Under the pieces are notes generated by a model, which was not told the DNA's origin, did not search any database, and worked only from the letters and a program-made list of their open reading frames with translations. Below are positions 49,042 through 59,682 of a stretch of 64,000 nt of DNA, one piece after another. A program made the translations under genes and the position numbers. The stretch comes from Calothrix brevissima NIES-22 (lineage in GTDB: Bacteria; Cyanobacteriota; Cyanobacteriia; Cyanobacteriales; Nostocaceae): positions 4,885,938-4,949,937 of the forward strand of contig NZ_AP018207.1 in assembly GCF_002367995.1 (NCBI RefSeq), in the 5' to 3' direction. How positions within the stretch are numbered: the stretch's first letter is position 1; every line of letters begins with the position of its first letter.

Positions 49042-49764
49042 ATGATGAATCAACTAAAAGCTTGCACCTTAACGTTTTTACTGGCTGGATTTGTTTTTCC
49101 CCAACAGAGTCTTGCTGCTAATGTACCACCGCTTTCAAACCAGCTAAAACAAGTAATCCAGTGGTTTACGGGAAAATTTGATAATTCTCAAAATGTAGCC
49201 AGCAATCCAGGAATACCATTGATTAATATGCGGAATTGTTCAGTGCAATTAGCTGGTGGTGGGACTGATGGTACAGAAAGTGTTTATTTGGAACAGCAAA
49301 GTCCTGTATTTAACCGAGTCCGCTTTTATTCCTTTGGCTTAGGCAGTGGTACGATTAACCTGGGTATTCGTAGCTTTATCAATCCCAACAGTTTGAGTGG
49401 AATTTGCGATCGCCCTGCATCCGAAAGAATTATTAGCCAGGATAATCTCGCAGCTGCTGTATGTAGTCTCAATCTCACCTATGAACCAAATCGCTATGTG
49501 GGAAATAATGCACCAAACGGTTGTCCGACAATCACTGGCGGTAAGGTAGTATCTGATGTTTCTATCCAAGCCAACAGTATCAACTCATTAGACCAAATTT
49601 TTGACAGCAGTGGTAAGTTGTTGGCTGGTTCGCGTATAAATTTTCAGCGCATAGCTACGGTTCCTGAATCTTCACCTTTAGCCGGATTTGCGATCGCTGG
49701 TGCTGGCTTAATATTTCTAAATAAGAGAAAGCAAGCGGGTAACAGGGTTAAATCCGTTAAATAA
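49042..49764 (+). CDS. Secreted CpeT/CpcT-like protein with PEP-CTERM-type tail
   Basis: 240 residues. A signal peptide (MMNQLKACTLTFLLAGFVFPQQSLA) is followed by a CpeT-like domain (about 35-210): QVIQWFTGKFDNSQN, ESVYLEQQS, NRVRFYSFGLGSG, LNLTYEPNRYVGNN, GCPTITGGKVVSDVSIQ, SLDQIFDSSGKLLAGS. CpeT/CpcT proteins attach bilins to phycobiliprotein beta subunits, normally in the cytosol. The end VPESSPLAGFAIAGAGLIFLNKRKQ is a PEP-CTERM-like sorting tail (VPE, hydrophobic span, basic end). Export argues against a role in bilin attachment; function unknown. Confidence 0.7.
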   Translation: MMNQLKACTLTFLLAGFVFPQQSLAANVPPLSNQLKQVIQWFTGKFDNSQNVASNPGIPLINMRNCSVQLAGGGTDGTESVYLEQQSPVFNRVRFYSFGLGSGTINLGIRSFINPNSLSGICDRPASERIISQDNLAAAVCSLNLTYEPNRYVGNNAPNGCPTITGGKVVSDVSIQANSINSLDQIFDSSGKLLAGSRINFQRIATVPESSPLAGFAIAGAGLIFLNKRKQAGNRVKSVK

Positions 49765-49773
49765 TCATAAAAA

Positions 49774-49842
49774 TCAAGGGTGCTGATGCACCCTGTTATC
49801 TTTGTAAAGTTGTAAGACTTCTGTTAAAGTCAGATAGCGCAT
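49774..49842 (-). pseudogene. Truncated Doc/Fic-type toxin remnant
   Basis: The minus-strand ATG at 49842 overlaps the antitoxin stop (TAATG), as in a toxin-antitoxin operon. It encodes MRYLTLTEVLQLY, the start typical of death-on-curing toxins, then KDNRVHQHP and a stop formed by the terminator hairpin. Only about 13 residues of toxin survive. Confidence 0.65.
49777..49800. terminator. Hairpin terminator, probably bidirectional
   Basis: AGGGTGC (49777-49783), loop TGAT, GCACCCT (49788-49794). Leftward it is followed by TTGATTTTTAT; rightward by GTTATCTTT. It should end the minus-strand antitoxin message and may also end the CpeT-like gene. Confidence 0.7.
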
Positions 49843-50039
49843 TATGCTAGCCGCTTGTAAAGTTCAGCATTTTTATTGAGTACGTATTCCATCGCCTCAG
49901 AAAATGATGTTTCTGGTTGATTAAGTAATTCTTCAACACTCATTAACACTAATTCTTCTACTGATATACCAAGACGAGTAGCTTTTTGTTGCAACTTCAG
50001 CAAATGATCATCGGGAACGTTGATTGTAATGGTATTCAT
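49842..50039 (-). CDS. Antitoxin-like protein (Phd/ParD type)
   Basis: 65 residues: MNTITINVPDDHLLKLQQKATRLGISVEELVLMSVEELL has the beta-strand plus two-helix pattern of ribbon-helix-helix antitoxins. The C-terminus (SFSEAMEYVLNKNAELYKRLA) would wrap the toxin. The toxin that should follow is reduced to a remnant, so this is an orphaned antitoxin, possibly kept for self-regulation or for neutralising a toxin elsewhere. Confidence 0.75.
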   Translation of the reverse strand: MNTITINVPDDHLLKLQQKATRLGISVEELVLMSVEELLNQPETSFSEAMEYVLNKNAELYKRLA

Positions 50040-50222
50040 GGTTTGATCTGAGGCTTGAAAATACCATTACTGTAGCACTGTAACTTATATCCCAAAAGCG
50101 CGATCGCACTTTTGGAAGTTTAGTTATGAGAAAGCGATCGCATCGAAATTATTGATAACTGCCAAATATTTCAGCAATTAATTTTACCATTGCCTTTAAC
50201 TTTGGCAATCATACATTCATGT

Positions 50223-50477
50223 TCATGATTTTTGATTTTGTGACTTAAATCTACCTGCAATAAACTCTCGCTTATTTAAATGTTTAGTCTTACGTTTGGT
50301 AACTCGCTTTCGCCACATATAGAAACTAGATTCTTTCATTTGCTGCCGCATTAAGACAATTACCTGTTTCTCTTTTAGCCCAAACTGAGTTTCAATAACA
50401 TCAAAAGGTGTTCTATCTTCCCATGCCATTTCAATGATGCGATCAATGGTTTGCTGATCAAAATTTGGTAACTTCAT
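50223..50477 (-). CDS. DUF2805/TIGR03643 family protein
   Basis: 84 residues. DRIIEMAWEDRTPFDVIETQFGLKEKQVIVLMRQQMKESSFYMWRKRVTKRKTKH matches the TIGR03643 (DUF2805) family, a short helix-turn-helix-like protein with a basic C-terminus (RKRVTKRKTKHLNKREF). The family is widespread in bacteria and uncharacterised; DNA or RNA binding is a guess from the basic character. Single gene. Confidence 0.8.
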   Translation of the reverse strand: MKLPNFDQQTIDRIIEMAWEDRTPFDVIETQFGLKEKQVIVLMRQQMKESSFYMWRKRVTKRKTKHLNKREFIAGRFKSQNQKS

Positions 50478-50641
50478 GATGAGAGCTTGTCAGGTCAATT
50501 CGAGCTATATCTATTTTACTTGAGGCGGCAGAGGGAGTAAGTAAAAATTTGAATAAGGGTGTCTGCCGAGATATCCACAAAATAGGACAGGTTATAAACT
50601 GTGGTGACAGAAAACTTCGGTTTCTTAAGGATGGAACATAA

Positions 50642-50896
50642 ATGATAAAACTCAAACTTGCTATTATTGCGATGGTAATCGTCATATTCTCTGTTCCCGC
50701 CTACTATTCTAAGTCGGTTCTCGATTGGGCAGCAGAAGCAGGTGGATTTGGTTCTTGCTCTTGGTGTTCCCAAACCCACCCTTTCTACATAGCAACAAAC
50801 CAGGAAATAGCTGACTTTTTTACTCTTTGTTGTCTTACCGGAGGACTAATAATTTCCATCTGGGTTATGCTGCTCAATTTTGAAAAGAATAATTGA
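50642..50896 (+). CDS. Small two-span membrane protein
   Basis: 84 residues, no family recognised. Hydrophobic spans at about 5-22 (LAIIAMVIVIFSVPAYY) and 60-80 (FTLCCLTGGLIISIWVMLL) flank a loop with CSWCSQTHPFY, a Cys-x-x-Cys that could hold a disulfide outside the membrane. AAGGATGGA lies about 8 bases before the ATG. Its stop overlaps a TTG that could start the helix-turn-helix fragment behind it. Confidence 0.5.
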   Translation: MIKLKLAIIAMVIVIFSVPAYYSKSVLDWAAEAGGFGSCSWCSQTHPFYIATNQEIADFFTLCCLTGGLIISIWVMLLNFEKNN

Positions 50897-51009
50897 GTAA
50901 GGGACAGCTGAGTCAGCGTCTTGGCGCTACTCGCGAACTTCTCGGTTTAACCCAAGAGCAATTTATTGAGCAGTTACCTGCATTTGCATCATTTAAACCG
51001 ATAGAATAA
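50893..51009 (+). pseudogene. XRE helix-turn-helix fragment
   Basis: TTG 50893 overlaps the stop of the preceding gene (TTGA) and opens 38 residues: [33 protein letters not shown]. The first 25 residues match the start of an XRE/Cro domain (helix 1 and the turn into helix 2). The recognition helix is missing, so it is a broken regulator or a very short peptide. Confidence 0.45.
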
Positions 51010-51037
51010 TGCTCTGTCCTTTTGGTGCATTATTTCC

Positions 51038-53395
51038 ATGACCGCCAAATCCTCTGCTCCCTTTTCACCCAAAGAAATCGCCGCCGAAGGTTTGAAACCA
51101 GAAGAATACGAGGAAATTGTCCGACGGTTAGGGCGACACCCTAACAAAGCTGAACTCGGCATGTTTGGGGTGATGTGGTCAGAGCATTGTTGTTATAAAA
51201 ACTCCCGCCCTTTACTCAAACAGTTTCCCACAACAGGCCCCCGCATTTTGGTTGGGCCTGGTGAAAATGCTGGTGTTGTAGATTTAGGCGACGGATTGCA
51301 ACTTGCGTTTAAAATTGAATCCCATAACCACCCCTCAGCAGTTGAACCCTTCCAAGGTGCGGCAACGGGAGTCGGAGGTATCCTCAGAGATATCTTTACA
51401 ATGGGTGCGCGTCCCATCGCTTTATTAAATTCCCTGCGCTTTGGTTCCCTAGAAGATGTGAAAACTCAAAGGTTGTTCCAAGGTGTTGTGGCTGGGATCA
51501 GTCACTATGGTAATTGTGTTGGAGTTCCCACTGTCGGCGGTGAAGTTTACTTTGACCCCGCTTATTCTGGAAATCCCTTGGTAAATGTCATGGCTTTGGG
51601 ATTGATGGAAACGCCAGAAATCGTTAAATCTGGTGCTTCTGGAATTGGTAACCCCGTCCTATATGTCGGTTCCACCACAGGACGCGATGGTATGGGTGGC
51701 GCAAGTTTTGCTAGTGCAGAATTAAGTGATGAATCCATCGATGACCGTCCGGCTGTGCAAGTAGGCGATCCATTTTTGGAAAAGTCGTTAATTGAAGCTT
51801 GTTTAGAAGCCTTTAAAACAGGTGCGGTTGTCGCCGCTCAAGATATGGGTGCTGCGGGTATTACCTGTTCGACATCAGAAATGGCGGCTAAAGGTGGCGT
51901 CGGAATTGAACTGGATTTAGATAAAATTCCGGTGCGGGAATTGGGGATGGTTCCCTATGAATATCTGCTTTCGGAATCCCAAGAAAGAATGCTGTTTGTC
52001 GCCCATACAGGACGAGAACAGGAGTTAATTGATATTTTTCACCGTTGGGGACTTCAGGCGGTTGTCGCGGGTACAGTGATTGCAGAACCGATTGTGCGGA
52101 TTCTGTTTGAGGGGGGAATTGCAGCCGAAATTCCGGCGGATGCTTTGGCAGAAAATACTCCCCTATATCATAGGGAATTGTTGGCGGAACCTCCCGAATA
52201 TGCGCGTCAAGCATGGGAATGGAAAGCTGATTCTTTACCTACCTGCAATAATGCGGGGATTGAAATTGATGGAAGTCTGCAAAGTTGGAGTGATATTTTG
52301 TTAACTTTGCTGGATACTCCTACCATTGCTTCTAAAAGCTGGGTTTATCGCCAGTATGACCATCAAGTGCAGAATAATACGGTGATTTTCCCTGGTGGTG
52401 CTGATGCGGCTGTGGTGCGCTTACGTCCTTTAGAACCTCCCGGAAAGCTAGGGGCTAAAACAGGTGTTGCTGCAACGGTAGATTGCAATCCACGCTATGT
52501 TTATCTTGACCCTTATGAAGGTGCTAAGGCGGTGGTGGCTGAAGCTGCGCGCAATCTTAGCTGTGTGGGTGCTGAACCTTTGGCGGTGACGGATAATTTG
52601 AATTTTGGTAGCCCAGAAAAACCAATTGGTTACTGGCAATTAGCAGAATCTTGTCGCGGTTTAGCTGAAGGTTGTCAGGAATTGGCTACGCCTGTAACTG
52701 GTGGAAATGTTTCTCTTTATAACGAAACTCTGGATTCCCAAGGCAATCCCCAGCCGATTTATCCTACTCCAGTTGTGGGTATGGTGGGATTAATCCCGGA
52801 TATCAGCAAAATTTGCGGTCAAGCTTGGCAAAGTGTTGGCGATGGAATTTATCTTTTAGGTGTGCTGCCTACATCTGATGATAATTTGGGCGCTTCTGAA
52901 TATTTAGCCGCAATTCATAAAACTATTGCTGGGAAACCTGTAAAGGTGGATTTTGAGTCGGAACGCCGGATACAAAAAGTTTGTCGTGAGGGGATTCGTG
53001 CAGGATGGATACGTTCAGCCCATGATTGCGCTGAGGGTGGATTAGCTGTGGCTTTAGCGGAATCTTGTATTGCTGCTAATTTAGGCGCACAAATTACTCT
53101 AGATATCTCAGCTAATCAATCAATCAGGTTAGATACTTTGCTATTTGGCGAAGGTGGGGGACAAATTTTAGTATCTGTAAGTTCAGAACAACAAGAAATT
53201 TGGGAATCCTACTTACAGGAACATCTCGATCAACAATGGCAAAAACTAGGCACTGTGGTTAATTCAGAGATGGGTTTGGGGGTCTTAACCTCTGATAACC
53301 AAACCTTAATAACCGCTAGTATCAACGATATGAGCGATCGCTTTTCTGATGCGATCGCTCGACGGTTAGCAGTTCAAATAACTACCCCTAGTTAA
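51038..53395 (+). CDS. purL: Phosphoribosylformylglycinamidine synthase subunit PurL
   Basis: ATP-dependent amidation of FGAR in de novo purine synthesis, working with PurQ and PurS (not in the window). 785 residues, the length of the cyanobacterial small Pur[21 protein letters not shown] carries the active-site His, and [28 protein letters not shown] the nucleotide site. The second half repeats the fold ([36 protein letters not shown]). purF follows in the same direction after 236 bp. Confidence 0.97.
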   Translation: MTAKSSAPFSPKEIAAEGLKPEEYEEIVRRLGRHPNKAELGMFGVMWSEHCCYKNSRPLLKQFPTTGPRILVGPGENAGVVDLGDGLQLAFKIESHNHPSAVEPFQGAATGVGGILRDIFTMGARPIALLNSLRFGSLEDVKTQRLFQGVVAGISHYGNCVGVPTVGGEVYFDPAYSGNPLVNVMALGLMETPEIVKSGASGIGNPVLYVGSTTGRDGMGGASFASAELSDESIDDRPAVQVGDPFLEKSLIEACLEAFKTGAVVAAQDMGAAGITCSTSEMAAKGGVGIELDLDKIPVRELGMVPYEYLLSESQERMLFVAHTGREQELIDIFHRWGLQAVVAGTVIAEPIVRILFEGGIAAEIPADALAENTPLYHRELLAEPPEYARQAWEWKADSLPTCNNAGIEIDGSLQSWSDILLTLLDTPTIASKSWVYRQYDHQVQNNTVIFPGGADAAVVRLRPLEPPGKLGAKTGVAATVDCNPRYVYLDPYEGAKAVVAEAARNLSCVGAEPLAVTDNLNFGSPEKPIGYWQLAESCRGLAEGCQELATPVTGGNVSLYNETLDSQGNPQPIYPTPVVGMVGLIPDISKICGQAWQSVGDGIYLLGVLPTSDDNLGASEYLAAIHKTIAGKPVKVDFESERRIQKVCREGIRAGWIRSAHDCAEGGLAVALAESCIAANLGAQITLDISANQSIRLDTLLFGEGGGQILVSVSSEQQEIWESYLQEHLDQQWQKLGTVVNSEMGLGVLTSDNQTLITASINDMSDRFSDAIARRLAVQITTPS

Positions 53396-53631
53396 TTCGT
53401 AAAATCCCCCCTATCCGAATTACTAACCTCAATTAGCATAATTACGGTACTGTTTTAATGGAGAGTTAAAGTTTTGTTAAGAAAACTGCGGCTCTCCAAT
53501 CGCATCAATTTTGGATTGCGAATTTTAGAGACTGATACAAATTTTCTCAAATTTCTCAAATCTCTAAGACTGCCAATTTTGATATCGCCTAATCCCAGTG
53601 ACTTGACACCACCACCAGGAGCAAAGCTAGC

Positions 53632-55125
53632 ATGATTCCCCACGATTCCAATATGGATGACTACCCCCAACAATCAAGCAACCAAATTAATCAAGAAGAT
53701 CGTCCCGATAAGCAAGAAGAAGCTTGTGGTGTTTTTGGTATCTACGCACCAGGAGAAGATGTTGCTAAATTAACTTACTTTGGATTGTATGCACTCCAAC
53801 ACCGGGGTCAAGAATCAGCTGGTATCGCTACATTTGAAGGTACAACCGTCCACCTCCATAAGGATATGGGGTTGGTGTCTCAAGTCTTTAATGAATCGGT
53901 TCTGCAAGAGTTACCAGGTAACTTGGCTGTGGGACACACCCGTTACTCAACTACAGGTTCTAGCCGCAAAGTTAACGCCCAACCTGCTGTAGTTGACAGT
54001 CGCTTAGGAAAATTAGCATTAGCACATAATGGTAATTTAGTCAATACTGTACAGTTGCGGGAAGAATTGCTGCAAAGCCAATGCAACCTAGTAACCACAA
54101 CAGACTCAGAAATGGTTGCATTTGCGATCGCGGAAGAAGTCAATGCTGGTGCTAATTGGGTAGATGGTTGTATCCAAGCTTGTCGCCGTTGTCAAGGTGC
54201 TTTTAGTTTAGTAATTGGGACTCCTGATGGGGTAATGGGAGTACGCGATCCTAATGGGATTCGTCCCTTAGTTATTGGGATATTAACAGGCGAACCAGAG
54301 CGTTATGTCTTAGCTTCGGAAACTTGCGGCTTAGATATCATTGGTGCAGAATACCTGCGGGATGTCCTACCAGGAGAGTTAGTTTGGATCAATGAAGAAG
54401 GTTTAACTTCTATTCAATGGCAGCAACAATCCCAGCGCAAGTTGTGTATCTTTGAAATGATTTACTTTGCGCGTCCTGATAGCCTGATGCATGAGGAAAC
54501 TTTGTACAGTTACCGGATGCGTTTAGGACGAAGACTTGCAGCAGAATCGGCGGTTGAGGCTGACTTAGTCTTTGGCGTTCCTGATTCAGGGATACCTGCG
54601 GCTATTGGCTTTTCTCAAGCTTCTGGTGTCGCCTATGGTGAAGGATTGATTAAAAATCGTTACGTGGGACGCACCTTTATTCAGCCAACTCAAACCATGC
54701 GCGAATCTGGTTTGCGGATGAAACTCAACCCGCTTAAAGATGTGCTAGCCGGTAAGCGAGTGGTGATTGTGGATGATTCCATTGTCCGAGGAACCACCAG
54801 CCGCAAACTTGTCAAGACTTTGCGCGAAGCCGGTGCTGTGGAAGTACACATGCGAATTTCTTCGCCACCAGTCACTCATCCTTGCTTTTATGGGATTGAT
54901 ACCGATACCCAGGATCAGTTAATTGCGGCGACTAAATCAGTAGCCGAAATCGCCAAGCAATTGGAAGTTGATAGCCTCGCTTATTTAAGCTGGGAAGGAA
55001 TGCTAGAAGCAACCAGAGAAGATACTAATAGTTTCTGTTCTGCTTGTTTTACAGGCGATTACCCTGTGGCGATTCCTGAGCAGGTGAAGCGTTCTAAGTT
55101 GATTTTAGAGAAGGCGACAGTTTAG
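53632..55125 (+). CDS. purF: Amidophosphoribosyltransferase
   Basis: First committed step of purine synthesis (PRPP plus glutamine to phosphoribosylamine). 497 residues. The N-terminal nucleophile Cys32 (ACGVFGIY) is exposed after removal of a 31-residue propeptide. The PRPP loop VVIVDDSIVRGTTSRKL is present. Cysteines in RKLCIFEMIYFARPDS and SFCSACFTGDYP fit the [4Fe-4S] Bacillus-type enzyme. AGGAG at 53619-53623 sets the ATG. Linked to purL. Confidence 0.97.
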   Translation: MIPHDSNMDDYPQQSSNQINQEDRPDKQEEACGVFGIYAPGEDVAKLTYFGLYALQHRGQESAGIATFEGTTVHLHKDMGLVSQVFNESVLQELPGNLAVGHTRYSTTGSSRKVNAQPAVVDSRLGKLALAHNGNLVNTVQLREELLQSQCNLVTTTDSEMVAFAIAEEVNAGANWVDGCIQACRRCQGAFSLVIGTPDGVMGVRDPNGIRPLVIGILTGEPERYVLASETCGLDIIGAEYLRDVLPGELVWINEEGLTSIQWQQQSQRKLCIFEMIYFARPDSLMHEETLYSYRMRLGRRLAAESAVEADLVFGVPDSGIPAAIGFSQASGVAYGEGLIKNRYVGRTFIQPTQTMRESGLRMKLNPLKDVLAGKRVVIVDDSIVRGTTSRKLVKTLREAGAVEVHMRISSPPVTHPCFYGIDTDTQDQLIAATKSVAEIAKQLEVDSLAYLSWEGMLEATREDTNSFCSACFTGDYPVAIPEQVKRSKLILEKATV

Positions 55126-55252
55126 GAAGGTAAGGGAAGGAGGACAAGGGGGACAAGGGGGACAAGGAGGACAAGGGGGATAAAAATCAATCCCCCATGC
55201 CCCATGCCCTATGCCCAAGCTAAAATAGGTAAATACCCCAGAGAAATATCTC

Positions 55253-55819
55253 ATGAACCAGCAGATAAGTGAGAGAGTGCGCTGGACTAACGCTGATTTA
55301 AAGTTGTTTCCAGATAACGGAAACCGCTATGAAATTATTGATGGGGAATTATTGGTGACGAGAGCGCCTCACTGGAAACATCAAAAAACTTGTGTCAGAA
55401 TTAGCGGGGTTTTGGATAACTGGTCACAAGTTAGTGGCTTGGGAGAAGTTGTAATAGCTCCAGGGATAATTTTTGACGACAATGATAGTGTAATTCCTGA
55501 TGTTGTCTGGGCTAGCAACGATAAACTAGCTACTGTGTTAGACGAAGCGGGACATTTGACTGCTGCTCCAGAATTGGTGATAGAGGTGCTATCTGCGGGG
55601 ATGGAGAATGAAAAGCGCGATAGAGAACTTAAACTGAAGCTTTATTCATCGCGGGGTGTCAGGGAATATTGGATTGTGGATTGGCGCAAACAGCAGATAG
55701 AAGTCTATCGCAGAGAACAAGGAATTTTAAAGTTAGCCGCAACTTTGTTTGAGGATGATGAGTTAACATCACCGTTATTGCCTGATTTTAATTGCGCGAT
55801 CGCTCTTGTGTTTAAATGA
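55253..55819 (+). CDS. Uma2-family endonuclease (DUF820)
   Basis: 188-residue PD-(D/E)XK-fold protein of the Uma2 family, very numerous in cyanobacteria and of unknown target. Nuclease residues are visible: Asp in VIPDVVWAS, Glu in PELVIEVLSAG, and the helix KRDRELKLKLYSSRGVREYWIVDW. The opening RWTNADLKLFPDNGNRYEIIDGELLV is characteristic. It is convergent with a second Uma2 gene and follows nonamer repeats. Confidence 0.85.
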   Translation: MNQQISERVRWTNADLKLFPDNGNRYEIIDGELLVTRAPHWKHQKTCVRISGVLDNWSQVSGLGEVVIAPGIIFDDNDSVIPDVVWASNDKLATVLDEAGHLTAAPELVIEVLSAGMENEKRDRELKLKLYSSRGVREYWIVDWRKQQIEVYRREQGILKLAATLFEDDELTSPLLPDFNCAIALVFK

Positions 55820-55851
55820 CAAATTTAACAAGCGATCGCGTAACATCAAAC

Positions 55852-56547
55852 TTAAGCCTCTGGTTCTATACCTAAAGCTCTTAACTGTTCGGCTAATCTG
55901 TCTGCGCGTTGGCGTTCCTGTTCAGCCCTTTCATGTTCTAGTTCAGCACGCTGGCGTTCTTGTTCAAAGCGTTGAGAAATTTCCTGATAAGTTAAAAAAC
56001 GTTCGCCATCAGGACGGTAGAGTTGTAAACCTTCAGGTGGAAGCGTAAATTTAATTTTTAATCGAGGACTCACCCAATCAGCCATTTGCGGGATGGTATC
56101 TAATCCATCTTCTCCCCTTAGCCAACCTTGCAAATTATGGCTATCCGGATCGTAAATGTAATACTCTTCTACGCCGTAGCGGTCAAAGAAAAGTAATTTC
56201 TTGTCCATTTCAACTGCTGTGTTGCTAGGAGAGAGAATTTCAAACACTACTTGAGGTGCTATTCCTGATTCTTTCCATTGTAGGTAAGACAAGCGATCGC
56301 CTTTTGGTCTACCTAATACCACCATCACATCTGGCGCGACAGCAATTGTATTTCGTCCTTCTACCGGATACCAGAACAAATCCCCAGCTATAAATACATT
56401 AGGATCGTCAGCAAATAGCCAATCTAAATTCTGTTGAATTTCTACAATCCAGCGAAATTGTATCGTATTATTTGCCACTGGCTGTCCATCATTATCCGGG
56501 TAGATGACTTCTGACTGGGTTGGTGATGGGATACGGTAAACCACCAT
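55852..56547 (-). CDS. Uma2-family endonuclease with coiled-coil tail
   Basis: 231 residues. The Uma2 core (about 1-185) has VAPDVMVVLG, PQVVFEILSPSN and KLLFFDRYGVEEYYIYDPDSHNLQGW. The last 45 residues are a highly charged repeat (FEQERQRAELEHERAEQERQRADRLAEQL) that should form a coiled coil for self-association. Such tails are frequent in this subfamily. Faces the other Uma2 gene tail to tail. Confidence 0.85.
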   Translation of the reverse strand: MVVYRIPSPTQSEVIYPDNDGQPVANNTIQFRWIVEIQQNLDWLFADDPNVFIAGDLFWYPVEGRNTIAVAPDVMVVLGRPKGDRLSYLQWKESGIAPQVVFEILSPSNTAVEMDKKLLFFDRYGVEEYYIYDPDSHNLQGWLRGEDGLDTIPQMADWVSPRLKIKFTLPPEGLQLYRPDGERFLTYQEISQRFEQERQRAELEHERAEQERQRADRLAEQLRALGIEPEA

Positions 56548-56727
56548 ATATATAACCTCAGCAGGATTTTTGGTAAATATGCTTTCAAATTAGCAGATCC
56601 TGAGCTTATGCAGCATTGCTGAATCAGGATTTGCCAAGAAAAACAGTACGATTGTTCTATTATAGACGCAGTAAAGATAGTATTATTAAGGACTGTTTCA
56701 CGCCTTCCTCACAATCAGCTTGCCGAT

Positions 56728-59631
56728 ATGTCAGATCAAAAGCTAGCCGAATCCTTAAATGGACATCTTCCGCACAAGAGCCACCTCAACCAGAATACTA
56801 TCCGGATTCGGGGTGCTAGGCAGCATAATCTGAAAAATATTGATTTAGAATTACCACGCGATCGCCTAATCGTGTTTACTGGCGTTTCTGGTTCGGGTAA
56901 GTCTTCTTTAGCCTTTGATACCATCTTCGCTGAAGGACAACGCCGTTATGTAGAATCCCTCAGCGCCTACGCAAGACAATTTTTGGGACAATTGGATAAG
57001 CCTGATGTCGAAGCGATTGAAGGCTTAAGTCCGGCGATTTCCATCGATCAAAAGTCTACTTCCCATAACCCCCGTTCGACAGTCGGGACGGTAACAGAAA
57101 TTTACGATTATTTGCGCTTGTTGTTTGGGCGCGCAGGTGAACCCCATTGTCCGATATGCGATCGCTGTATTTCGCCGCAAACCATTGATGAAATGGTAGA
57201 TCGGATTATGGATTTAGGCGATCGCACTCGCTTTCAAATTCTCGCCCCTGTAGTCAGAGGTAAAAAAGGCACACACCGCAAACTATTATCTAGTTTGGCG
57301 TCTCAGGGTTTTGTCCGGGTGCGCGTTGATGGCGAAGTTAGAGAATTATCCGATTCCATTGAATTAGACAAAAATTTTATTCACACAATTGAAGTAGTTA
57401 TTGACCGTTTAATTAAAAAAGATGGCATTCAAGAACGTTTAGTTGATTCACTTTCTACCTGTCTCAAACTATCAGGTGGAATTGCCAATATTGTCATCGG
57501 TCATGCTCAAGAACAAACCACCAATGACCCAGAAGAAGAATTAGTATTTTCTGAGAATTTTGCTTGTCCAGAACATGGGGCGGTAATGGAAGAATTATCG
57601 CCGCGATTGTTCTCTTTTAACTCTCCTTATGGGGCATGTCCTCATTGTCATGGCTTAGGCAGTTTAAAACGATTTTCACCTGATTTAATCGTACCAGATA
57701 TTGAAGCGCCAGTTTATGCCGCCATTGCTCCTTGGTCAGAAAAAGATAATTCTTATTATTTAGAATTACTTTATGCTTTAGGGCAAGCTCACGGTTTTGA
57801 ATTACAAGTACAATGGGGTAAATTAACTCCCGAACAACAACAAATTATTTTGTATGGAGAAGAAGCAAATACCGCAGCCGAACGGAAACAGAATTTTAAA
57901 GGCGTAGTTCCTATTCTGCAAAGACAATATGAAGGTGGTTCCGAGTTAATTAAGCAAAAATTAGAAGATTATTTAATCGATCAACCCTGCGAAGTTTGTC
58001 ACGGAAAGCGATTAAAACCAGAAGCTTTAGCAGTTCGTTTAGGACAGTATAAAATCTTAGATTTAACTGGCGTTTCCATTCGCGATTGTCGCCAGAGAAT
58101 TGAACAATTAAAATTGAGCGATCGCCAATTTCAAATAGCTGATTTAGTCCTGCGCGAAATTAAAGCCAGATTGCAATTTTTACTCGATGTTGGCTTAGAT
58201 TATCTCACCCTCGATCGTCCCGCCATGACTTTGTCTGGTGGCGAAGCTCAACGTATTCGTCTCGCCACACAAATCGGTTCTGGCTTAACAGGAGTTCTTT
58301 ACGTTTTAGACGAACCAAGCATAGGTTTGCATCAGAGAGATAACAGCAGATTACTCAACACTTTAACCAAATTACGCGATTTAGGTAATACCTTAATCGT
58401 CGTAGAACACGATGAAGAAACCATTCGCGCAGCTAACTATATAGTTGATATTGGCCCTGGTGCAGGAATTCATGGCGGTCATATTGTCGCCCAAGGTGAT
58501 TTACAAACTTTGCTCACAGCAGAAGCTTCCTTAACAGGTGCTTATTTATCAGGAAGAAAAGTAATTCATACCCCAGCAGAACGCCGCGAAGGAAACGGAC
58601 GCAGTTTAATAATTAAAAATGCCCATCGGAATAATTTAAAAAATATCGATGTGGAAATTCCTTTAGGTAAACTCGTCGCCGTTACTGGTGTTTCTGGTTC
58701 AGGAAAATCTACATTAATTAACGAATTACTTTACCCCGCATTACAACATCATTTAACAAAGAGAGTTCCCTTACCTAAAGAATTAGAAGAAATCAAAGGC
58801 TTAAATTCTATTGATAAAGCCATAGTCATAGATCAATCACCAATCGGAAGAACACCACGTTCTAACCCTGCAACTTATACAGGTGTTTTTGATGTAATTC
58901 GGGATGTATTTTCCCAAACAGTAGAAGCCAAAGCCAGAGGTTATAAACCCGGACAATTTTCGTTTAACGTTAAAGGTGGACGTTGCGAAGCATGTAGCGG
59001 ACAGGGTGTAAACGTCATTGAAATGAACTTTTTACCCGACGTTTACGTCCAATGTGAAATTTGTAAAGGTGCAAGATATAACCGCGAAACTTTGCAAGTG
59101 AAATACAAAGATAAAAACATTTCTGACGTTCTCAACATGACAGTTGAAGAAAGTTTAGATTTCTTCCAAAACATTCCCAAAGCTGTAAATCGCTTACAAA
59201 CCTTACTTGATGTTGGCTTAGGTTATATTCAATTAGGTCAACCAGCAACCACCTTATCTGGTGGCGAAGCACAACGGGTAAAATTAGCCACAGAATTATC
59301 ACGCCGTGCGACAGGTAAAACACTTTATTTAATCGATGAACCAACAACAGGATTATCTTTTTATGATGTCCACAAATTACTAGATGTAGTCCAACGTTTA
59401 GTAGATAAAGGTAATTCAATTTTAGTAATTGAACATAATTTAGATGTAATTCGTTGTGCCGATTGGGTGATAGATTTAGGCCCAGATGGCGGTGATAAAG
59501 GCGGAGAAGTAATTGCAGCCGGGACACCTGAAGAAGTAGCGAATAATCCTAAATCTTACACTGGAGAATATTTACGTCAGGTTTTAAAGCAGTATCCACC
59601 ACAGCAATTACAGCCTGTTTCCAAAAAATAA
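56728..59631 (+). CDS. uvrA: Excinuclease ABC subunit A
   Basis: Damage-recognition ATPase of nucleotide excision repair, 967 residues. It has two ABC modules: Walker [10 protein letters not shown] with signature [12 protein letters not shown], and GVSGSGKST with [12 protein letters not shown]. Zinc modules are [16 protein letters not shown] and CEACSGQG...[10 protein letters not shown]. An N-terminal extension of about 20 residues precedes [20 protein letters not shown]. uvrB is not in the window. A hairpin follows the stop. Confidence 0.97.
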   Translation: MSDQKLAESLNGHLPHKSHLNQNTIRIRGARQHNLKNIDLELPRDRLIVFTGVSGSGKSSLAFDTIFAEGQRRYVESLSAYARQFLGQLDKPDVEAIEGLSPAISIDQKSTSHNPRSTVGTVTEIYDYLRLLFGRAGEPHCPICDRCISPQTIDEMVDRIMDLGDRTRFQILAPVVRGKKGTHRKLLSSLASQGFVRVRVDGEVRELSDSIELDKNFIHTIEVVIDRLIKKDGIQERLVDSLSTCLKLSGGIANIVIGHAQEQTTNDPEEELVFSENFACPEHGAVMEELSPRLFSFNSPYGACPHCHGLGSLKRFSPDLIVPDIEAPVYAAIAPWSEKDNSYYLELLYALGQAHGFELQVQWGKLTPEQQQIILYGEEANTAAERKQNFKGVVPILQRQYEGGSELIKQKLEDYLIDQPCEVCHGKRLKPEALAVRLGQYKILDLTGVSIRDCRQRIEQLKLSDRQFQIADLVLREIKARLQFLLDVGLDYLTLDRPAMTLSGGEAQRIRLATQIGSGLTGVLYVLDEPSIGLHQRDNSRLLNTLTKLRDLGNTLIVVEHDEETIRAANYIVDIGPGAGIHGGHIVAQGDLQTLLTAEASLTGAYLSGRKVIHTPAERREGNGRSLIIKNAHRNNLKNIDVEIPLGKLVAVTGVSGSGKSTLINELLYPALQHHLTKRVPLPKELEEIKGLNSIDKAIVIDQSPIGRTPRSNPATYTGVFDVIRDVFSQTVEAKARGYKPGQFSFNVKGGRCEACSGQGVNVIEMNFLPDVYVQCEICKGARYNRETLQVKYKDKNISDVLNMTVEESLDFFQNIPKAVNRLQTLLDVGLGYIQLGQPATTLSGGEAQRVKLATELSRRATGKTLYLIDEPTTGLSFYDVHKLLDVVQRLVDKGNSILVIEHNLDVIRCADWVIDLGPDGGDKGGEVIAAGTPEEVANNPKSYTGEYLRQVLKQYPPQQLQPVSKK

Positions 59632-59682
59632 ATTATCTAGTTATGGGCACATATATTATGTCCATAACTAGATAATTATTTC
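59632..59682 (+). terminator. Hairpin after uvrA
   Basis: ATTATCTAGTTATGG (59632-59646) and CCATAACTAGATAAT (59662-59676) form a perfect 15-bp stem, followed by TATTTCT. AT-rich with a weak T tract, so either a terminator or an mRNA-end stabiliser. Confidence 0.6.

Noticed and set aside
49305..49569. Minus-strand frame inside the CpeT-like gene
   Set aside because: It lies fully within a gene with a clear signal peptide and domain and has no family features.
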